The position numbers were made by a program, and so were the translations under genes. Under the pieces are notes generated by a model that was given only the letters and a program-made list of their open reading frames with translations, had not been told where the DNA came from and did not search any database. A stretch of DNA of 32,797 nucleotides from Methylophilales bacterium 28-44-11 (GTDB lineage: Bacteria > Pseudomonadota > Gammaproteobacteria > Burkholderiales > Methylophilaceae). How positions within the stretch are numbered: position 1 is the stretch's first letter; each line of letters opens with the position of its first letter. The stretch is from positions 1 through 32,797 of the forward strand of contig NCGC01000025.1 of assembly GCA_002281475.1 (NCBI GenBank). The letters run 5' to 3'. Below are positions 26,467-32,797 of the stretch, in pieces.

Positions 26467-29400
26467 ATGCCTGGCGATCGGCCCCCGTCGATGGCGGGGA
26501 CTGCTTTTCCGACGTCATGGTCCCCCGCCGACCTGGGCGATGAAGCTGAGCCCACAACACGACTATCCGTGAAGTTCAACCAGAGGGACATTGCCGAGTA
26601 TGCCACCTTCACAATCCAGGAACGGCGGCGCCAACAGGACAAGTCGGCAAATTGGCCACCATCTCTGTTAGGCGCCAACGCCGTCCCTGTTTCAGTGCCC
26701 TTGGAGACCCTGGAGAAGACCCAGTCTACTCTTGACCTCCACGCAATGATGGGTCATTCGATATACATGGTGAAGCGGCGACGCCGGCTAGACGGCTCAA
26801 GGCGCGCGACGGGCCTCCCGTGGACATTCGACGTCGACGACGAGTTTCCCCTCACGCCCTATACGATAGCACAAATTATCGACTGCTATCACAAACAGGG
26901 GCCTGTCGATCATGGCAACGACGAGACCTGGGCAGCAGTCGAAGACTTTGTCGAGGAACTGAAGTTCGGCGGCCGCGGCGCCGCCCTGCACGCCCTGATG
27001 ACGACCCTTCGCAATGGCCGTGGCGCCAGCGCCTATGCGAATGCGCATCCTGAGGACTTCCATGGCATCGATGACCTGGTCATGCAAACGATGAAGCTGG
27101 ACATGGCGTCGGCAGCGACACCGCCACCGCCAGACGTCGGAAGAAGTGTGCGCCAAGTACGGCCTTGACCCGCGGCACTTGTCCCTGTACCCGAACCAGG
27201 GCGTGCAACCACTCACGCCACACCAAGTTGCGGACCTGGACATCCTCATGCACCGCGTCGAAGCAGGCCTCAGTATCATGCTGAGCAATGACAGTGGCCT
27301 CGGCAAGACTCGGGAGCTCTACGCTCTTGTCGTCCTGCACACCCGCCTTTTGGAGAAAAAGCGCACCTACGACAGCACTGTGGCGTTCAAGCCTTCCCTC
27401 ATCATCAGCACTGTTCCGAAGATCGAGCAGACAGCGCAGGAGTCGACACACTTCCCGGACATCACTCTCTTTGTGTACTACTGCGATTCTGGCCCGAGTG
27501 GCTCTGCTCAGAACACGCGTCACGTCGGAAACCTGAGTTCCATTTTGGAGAAGCTGGACCCCGCGGACCCCAAGACTGGCAGAACGGTCATTCTCACGAC
27601 CTACCAGACTCTGCAATTGACGGAAGTTTCGGTTTCTGAATCGCCGTTTGTCTTTCGCCAAAAGGTGCAACCTCAAGCATGTCGGCCGCAGGGACATGAT
27701 GCCACAAGCGAGGATGACGCCGACGAGAGAGCCGTCGCTCTTCGCTATGAAACGGATCAAGAGGTGTTGTGGCGATGCCAGAACACACCTCGCGTATCCA
27801 ACCCAAGAAGCGAATCCTTGCCCCGAGCGCTCAGCGGCACATATCCATGGCATTCGGTGATGTTTGTGGAAGCAGGAGACGTCCCTGAGTCGGACGGCAT
27901 TTCGACCAAGTACAGCCTGCGCAACCCAGGATTAAATAACCACCAGTTTGAATTCCTCATCGTCGACGAGGCCCACGTGGCGTGCCAGTTGAATGGCGCA
28001 TTCAACAACACGCTGAGGCTCTTCAACTGGGAAAAGTTGCTCTGGGTTACCGGAATGGTCCTCACGAGGAGCCTGCGGGAAATACTGAGCCCAACCTACC
28101 TGATGAGCCAAAAACTGGGCTTTACAGTATCAGACTGGCACACGCTAGGACTCGGTGACTTGCAGCTCCTCTTTCACCCGGCCTACGACCCTACCGCACT
28201 CACCAACGACATTGACGACCTTCGCTGTGGTGGGCTGCTCCATCCCAAGTCCCCCTTTATGGGCGAAATCGATGGACATGTTTGCAAGCGGCTGTGGGAC
28301 GAGCATGGTGTCCGGGCCTGGATGATCAATACTTACCTGATCAACGAGGTTGGAGAGGCACGAGGTTGGGGTTTCCAGGTCGGAGCCAACGTCATACGAC
28401 CACTTCTGGATATGCTGTCTCTGCGGCGGACATTCAACACACCAATCACCCTGCCCGCGGGCAAGACGGTATACCCTGCTCGGCAGTTGCCTCCCATGAC
28501 CGTGTTGACGGAGGAGGTAGCATTTTCCAAGGAAAGGGTCCCTGTAATGCGCAAGGTAGTGCGCACCCAGGGCAGTGTCATGGCCGAGAGCTTCTTGTCA
28601 TGTGGCGGCAGCGGCAGCCTCAGCTTGGCGGCCCATCGCATTGGCCAATACGTCGCGCATGATTACCGAGCGCTGCAGCTCATTATCCAGCAGGATTCTT
28701 GCCTCGACGTGTTCGGCCCCAATCTTGAGGAGTCAGCGCGGTTTCTTCGGCAGTTGCGCGCTGGCGTCGCCACGATGCCCTCCCATACGCACACTGGCGA
28801 GCGTTTGGACAACAACGACGAATCTCCGCCAGTCACGGACCCTGACAACCTCGAAGACATTCGAAAGCTAGTTGAGAACGCCCCATGTGGATTTGCCAGC
28901 TACTACGTCAACATCGCCAAGTTCGATTTTAGTTATCCTCCATTCATGGACAACGCGATATTGCTCGAATCGATGCTCTCGAGCAGTCCCGTTATGGCGC
29001 GAGCATGTCGCCTCATTGTCCGCCATGTCCTTGGCCGCAACGAGCGAGTCCTGATTGTCGTTGAAACGGACTTTTTGCAGGAGTGAGTTCGCCGCGCCGC
29101 CTTTCCCTGCGGTCTCAACGAAACAGTGTGTAACGATGTGCTAACACTACGGCCGCAGGCTCCTGATCACGGTGTGCGACGACCTCCTTAGCCTCCGAGT
29201 CAATACATGCCGTGCCAAGGATCGCGCACACGACACGTTAAAGCAGGTCAGGGAGTTCAATGACCCGGACAGCGGCTCGCAGGTTTTCATTGCCAATATG
29301 AGCATGCTTTCGACCGGCGTCAACCTCCACACATGCTGCCACCTGGGCATTACGGTATCGTTCGCGCAAAACGCCAACCTCATGCGGCAGGTGCATTATC

Positions 29401-30065
29401 TGCTCCATCGGCTCGGACAGACGAAGCCAGTAACTTGGCATGCCATCAAGGCCATTGATTCGTTCCACGATCACCAGGAGCTGCATTGCGTCGCAAAGCT
29501 CGCAAGCCAACTGGCCGCCGAGCTCGACCTGCAGACGGGATTCGGCGACGGCATCGAGGAGGTCATTGTTTTCGAGTGCATGCGGGCCTACTATCATCAC
29601 TCATTCAATCGGCTTGCCTGGGTGCTCTTGAAGCCCTCGGACCCGACGGGGTTCCGCTACTACGCGGACAACACGATCAAACTTGGTCATGCATTGTCCA
29701 TCATCGCCAAGATGGCGATTTCGACAGAGGGTAAGGAGCACCGGGCATATTTCTTGAGGGACATAGGAAGGTACCTCGTCCAGACGCTCACCGAGTGGGT
29801 CTCCGACAAGCCTGTCGAGGACTTGTACCGTAGGTCGCTCGCGACCGGTGCCGAGCTGTGGGACAACGAGGAGGCCGACAAAGAAATCGCCCAAGTCCTC
29901 GAGCAAGTGCGTGCCAGGTGTGAAGAGGATGAAGCGGAGGAGGAGGCGCGCCAGACGCACCTTGCGCTTCAGAAGGAGCGAACCCGGCAGCGCGATGCGT
30001 TCAAGGACCCCAACTTTGGTGACGACTGGGAGGTGGAGGATGACTTCTGGGCCACTGAGGAGTAG
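26467..30065 (+). CDS. Fungal SNF2-like ATPase/helicase protein, three-exon model
   Basis: Proposed exons 26467-27078, 27134-29082 and 29159-30065 give 1,155 residues. The ATPase core is recognisable but divergent: Walker A-like SNDSGLGKT (K262), DEAH-type LIVDEAHVACQ (482-485), and WVTGMVLTR where SNF2 proteins usually have TGTPLQN. In the last exon, FIANMSMLSTGVNLHTC and HRLGQTKPV match motifs V and VI of the SNF2 helicase C domain. SNF2 proteins move or remodel nucleosomes or DNA complexes using ATP; the changed motif III and long inserts make the activity here uncertain. The C-terminus is acidic and coiled-coil-like. The second splice is convincing; the first has a weak donor, and a one-base frameshift near 27130 would explain the data as well. 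Convergent with the oxidase gene. Confidence 0.75.
27079..27133 (+). other. Candidate 55-bp intron (weak donor) or frameshift site
   Basis: The reading frame changes here. A GT-AG segment, GTCATG to CGCCAG, of 55 bases restores the frame exactly (204 codons before, ACG TCG GAA after). The donor is non-consensus and no good branch site is visible. One extra C in the CCGCCACCGCC run would explain the shift as well. Confidence 0.4.
29083..29158 (+). other. Spliceosomal intron in the SNF2-like gene
   Basis: Donor GTGAGT, branch site TGCTAAC (29139-29145) and acceptor CCGCAG span 76 bases. Removal joins GA to G (a Glu codon) and keeps the frame from the ATPase lobe into the helicase C-terminal lobe. 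Confidence 0.9.
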
Positions 30066-30528
30066 ATTGCAGATATAAGAACAAAAAAAAAAAGCAAAAA
30101 ACAAATGTAGATGTAATCATCGACGCTTAACATGCCCGTCCTCCGTGCGTTCCCTGCTTCTCGCCTCTGGCAGGCCTGACTTTTCCAATGCTTCGCATCG
30201 TTTAATACCACCGCCAACATGAACACTGCCACATCGGAGGCGCGATCACTATGCCACGCTTGATGATTCCGCTGCTGGGCAGTCGACCATTGTCCCAACG
30301 TCAAAACGAAACGACCGCGAAAGAGGCATCTTGCAGTGCATCCATGCACGCAGCTTTACAGGGCCAACGAACGAGCTCTTGCGTATGTATCATAAAGGGA
30401 CTCGCCGTTTTGCGGCGTGCTTCATGCCAAGGTGGTTTCGCTTCGTGTTGGCCAAATCACGACGCACTCCTCGTGCTGTTGCCAAACCCCAAGCCACCCC
30501 CGGATGGCGCCAACGGCGAAGCCACGGC
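30066..30528. other. Spacer between convergent fungal genes
   Basis: These 463 bases follow the stop of the SNF2-like gene and the 3' end of the oxidase gene. An A-rich tract (30083-30107) just after the first stop may mark its 3' processing region. Several open frames exist on both strands but none has recognisable features; I see no gene. Confidence 0.55.
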
Positions 30529-32570
30529 CTACCTCTTCCTACAGAGCCGTCCATCCCCCGTTTCAACCCAGCGCTCATTGCCCACACATGGCGCGCACCA
30601 GAAAACGTCGGTCGGATCCACCGCTCTCTTGATCTTGAGCAGGCGCTCGTAGTTGCTGCCCCAGAACGTGTGCTGCCAGTCCTTCTCAAACGGCAGCGCC
30701 TGCGCCATGCCGAAGTGTCGCGTCAGCATATCTATCCACTGCGTCGTCGCTTTTCGGTGCGGCTCAACGTACCTCGTTTAGATAGGCGCCTGCCTTTGGC
30801 GTGAGAGCGCGCAGTGGCTCCATCGACGAGTCGAGAAGCTTGACGGTTTCCTGCTCCGCCGTCTTGTTGAAGGGCGGGAAGCCGGTTGCGGACACTAGGC
30901 ACATGCGCCGCGGTCAGAGAGAAAGTCAATGTCCCGGACGAAGCGGCACAAACGACTTACAGGCGTGGACGTAGGTGTTTCGCCAGGCTGGGTTGACGGA
31001 GTTGCCCCCTCGAGGCTTTGCGTTTTGCACGCCCTTTCCGCCGACCATGAAGAGCGACATGCCACCGCTCGGCAGGCTCGCCGCCTGGATCGCCTTGCCA
31101 AGCGCCTTTGGATCGCCCTTCAACGTCTTCCCGTCCACCAGCCTAGAGACGATGTAGGAGCTATTTCCCGCAAAGGCCTGGTCGTAGTTCTTGTCAAACC
31201 AGGCGCGGAACGTGGGGAACTCCTCCGAGATGAGGAACAGGAACGCCTGGCCGGGCCAGCGCTGCTTGATGGTGTCGTTGATGGGCTTGAAGATGTCTTC
31301 CAGGAAGCCAGGGCCCTTGTCCTGCACGAAGCCGAAGCCCATGACGCCGGCGATATCCGTTGGTGCTCCCGGCGCCGGAACCGGATTCTTCATGCCGAGG
31401 CTGGCGTAATTGTAGCCGGACAGGCCGCCCTTGTCCATCAAGTACGGAATCTGCGAAGACAGGTACGCTATGAGGTCAAGGAGGAAAGGGCTTTTTGGGT
31501 CCGTGATGCCCATCCAGGACAGGGAGGTGATTTTGGGCGGCGGGTGCGTCCACATGGTGACCTTGGTCATGACGCCAAAAGTGCTGCCGCCACCCTGCAA
31601 GCACAATGTCAGAATCAGCAGCATCTCACTTGGGGCACCTTGGGCCCAATAAAAAAAGGCGACTTACACCTCTGAGCGCCCAGAAAAGGTCGCTGTGTTG
31701 GTCCTCGTTCGCTACGAGAATTTGCCCCTGCGGTGTGACGACCTCGACCTGAATGACATTGTCCGCGGCGAGACCGTAACGCGGCGCAAGCGTCGAGTGC
31801 CCGCCGCCGGAGATGTATCCACCGACCGAGACGCTCTTTGCGCCGCCGCCAACGACGGTTTGGTTGTGCGCGTCGGCGGCGGTGTAGATGTCGTACATCT
31901 CTGTGCCCCCGCCGACAGTGACGGCGCTGCCCTTGAGCACCTTGCCCGAGCCGGCGAGTGCGAAGTTGCCCTCGTGGAACTCGATGCTGTTCATGTGGTG
32001 GACCCAGATGGACAGAGAGCCGGGGGCATTGGAGCGGCCGAGGTAGTCGTGGCCGGAGGACTTGACGACAAGTCGAACAGTGTGCTTGCGGGCTTCGCGT
32101 TGTATCAGTTAGCCTAGACCGAGAGCCGGACCTGCTCCGCTATGAATGCAAAACGCACCAAAGTCCACGGCGGCCTTTACATGCGACGCCGTCGTCGCGT
32201 TAACGACGTAGATCGGGTACCCCTTCCCGCTGCAGGGGTATTGGGCATTTGGCAGGCAAGTGTCGTTGGCAAACTGGTCCATCATCATGGACACCGGGTC
32301 CGCGGCGTGCCAGTCGTAGCTGCTCCAGCCCCTTTGCGCCGCGGGGCACTGCTCCGGGTTGTATGTCGGCTGGTCCGGGTGGCACACGGCGCCGGGTGGG
32401 GCCGGGGCGAGCAGGCGGCCCCCGACGGTGGAGTTGAGCGCGTTCCAGGCGCCGGGGGAGGGCCAGGCCCGTGAGCCGGGAGCCGCCTTGCAGCTGTTGG
32501 TGCCGGGGCAGCTTGCAGAGGCCGAGCCCAGGAGGCACGGGATGGACAGGACGAGCTGTTCGAGATGCAT
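30529..32570 (-). CDS. Secreted FAD-linked oxidase (isoamyl alcohol oxidase/BBE type), five exons
   Basis: Exons on the minus strand: 32570-32159, 32092-31668, 31594-30961, 30894-30773 and 30699-30529, giving 587 residues with every phase matched. The N-terminus is a likely signal peptide (hydrophobic core 5-15, cut near SASA at 16-19), so it should be secreted. An FAD-binding type 4 domain follows: VVKSSGHDYLGRS with H152, the expected covalent flavin site; GGYISGGGHSTLAPRYGL; LFWALRGGGGSTFGV. The C-terminal BBE segment has TFWGSNYERLLKIKRAVDP. The Cys used for a second flavin link in berberine-bridge enzymes is replaced around Y230, so mono-covalent attachment is likely. Fungal relatives oxidise alcohols, sugars or secondary metabolites; the substrate is unknown. 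A start at 32636 is possible but would bury the signal peptide. Confidence 0.85.
30700..30772 (-). other. Intron 4 of the FAD oxidase gene
   Basis: Donor GTACGT, branch-like GCTGAC and acceptor GCGCAG, 73 bases, phase 0. Removal joins GAYLNE to ALPFEKDWQ, restoring the BBE segment. Confidence 0.85.
30895..30960 (-). other. Intron 3 of the FAD oxidase gene
   Basis: Donor GTAAGT, acceptor GCCTAG, 66 bases, phase 1. Removal joins NTYVHA to LSATGFPPFNK. A CTGAC-type branch site is present (within CTCTCTGACC). Confidence 0.85.
31595..31667 (-). other. Intron 2 of the FAD oxidase gene
   Basis: Donor GTAAGT, branch TCTGACA, acceptor TTGCAG, 73 bases, phase 0. Removal creates the family motif ALRGGGGSTFGV. 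Confidence 0.92.
32093..32158 (-). other. Intron 1 of the FAD oxidase gene
   Basis: Donor GTGCGT, branch GGCTAAC, acceptor GCGAAG, 66 bases, phase 1. Removal joins AAVDF to ARKHTVRLVV, just before the flavin-binding SSGHDY motif. Confidence 0.88.
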
Positions 32571-32797
32571 TTTGGCGGGTGTCGCCTGTGCAGGTTCAAT
32601 CACAAAGTCGACGACAAGACACAATGTATGCAACACGCATCACCCGTACGCTCCTATATATATATAAATATACCAATGTAGCTACTAGCACCCGGGACGG
32701 CTTGTATCCAGCAGCGTGTAGGCGTGCCGGGCGACGGCTCAATGTTTTGGGGGAGGTGCGTCACCGTCTCTCGCGACATGATGCTGTAAAAGGTGCC
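32571..32797 (-). promoter_or_regulatory. Upstream region of the FAD oxidase gene with TATA tract
   Basis: An 18-base TA-rich run at 32655-32672 lies about 85-100 bases before the chosen ATG, a normal place for a fungal TATA box. Nothing else recognisable is seen to the window end. Confidence 0.55.

Noticed and set aside
26797-27853. Large minus-strand frames (169 and 257 codons)
   Set aside because: Antisense shadows of the SNF2-like gene; no domain, and the plus strand has clear ATPase motifs.
30251-30804. Plus-strand frames over the 3' part of the FAD oxidase gene and the convergent spacer
   Set aside because: They are antisense to well-supported exons 4-5 or lie in non-coding spacer, with no recognised motif.
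30929-31675. 248-codon plus-strand frame
   Set aside because: Complete antisense shadow of oxidase exon 3, caused by high GC.
1-32797. CRISPR arrays, rRNA, tRNA, insertion sequences or prophage genes
   Set aside because: I looked for regular spaced repeats, conserved RNA segments, transposase or integrase motifs and phage structural proteins and saw none.

Overview
The window holds two unrelated kinds of DNA joined near base 25,860-25,920. Bases 1 to about 25,800 are AT-richer, densely packed bacterial DNA with short spacers, overlapping starts and stops, and no introns. The gene set (hemD-hemC, an AlgZ/AlgR-type pair, argH followed by a FimV-like protein, rph-rdgB-recQ-hemW, and many c-di-GMP and sensory genes) suggests a betaproteobacterium. 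My best guess is a methylotroph of the family Methylophilaceae; that is inference from gene content and composition. From about 25,920 to the end the DNA is GC-rich and eukaryotic, most likely from a filamentous ascomycete. It has GT-AG introns of 55-76 bp with CTAAC/CTGAC-type branch sites, CT-rich promoter DNA and a TATA tract.

Bacterial layout: (1) 1-1635, minus: hemC and the 3'-truncated hemD (tetrapyrrole synthesis). (2) 1797-2474, plus: CmpX/MscS-type membrane protein. (3) 2481-4220, minus: LytTR response regulator and its LytS/AlgZ-type histidine kinase. (4) 4351-6791, plus: argH (GTG start) and a membrane-anchored LysM-like protein. (5) 13474 down to 6835, minus: a seven-gene run of Ser/Thr kinase, PP2C phosphatase, RNase PH, dITP/XTP pyrophosphatase, a small unknown protein, RecQ and HemW. 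(6) 13578-14441, plus: YicC RNase. (7) 14617-17901, plus: circularly permuted ATP-grasp, alpha-E and transglutaminase-like genes. (8) 18052-25640: signalling genes (pseudo-receiver, GAF, HD-GYP, PAS-GGDEF-EAL, Crp/Fnr) with NnrS and a small membrane protein between them.

The ATP-grasp/alpha-E/transglutaminase operon is preceded by a -24/-12 sigma-54 promoter match and two NtrC-like palindromes (GCAC/GCAT-N7-GTGC), about 95 and 143 bp upstream of the expected transcription start. This predicts nitrogen-starvation control of a poorly understood peptide-ligation/proteolysis system, and is the most interesting biology in the bacterial part.

The fungal part contains two convergent genes: a SNF2-like ATPase with degenerate helicase motifs (three exons in my model) and a secreted FAD-linked oxidase of the isoamyl-alcohol-oxidase/BBE type (five exons, all phases consistent). 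The join most probably reflects a chimeric assembly or contamination rather than real gene transfer. Only read-level evidence can settle that.
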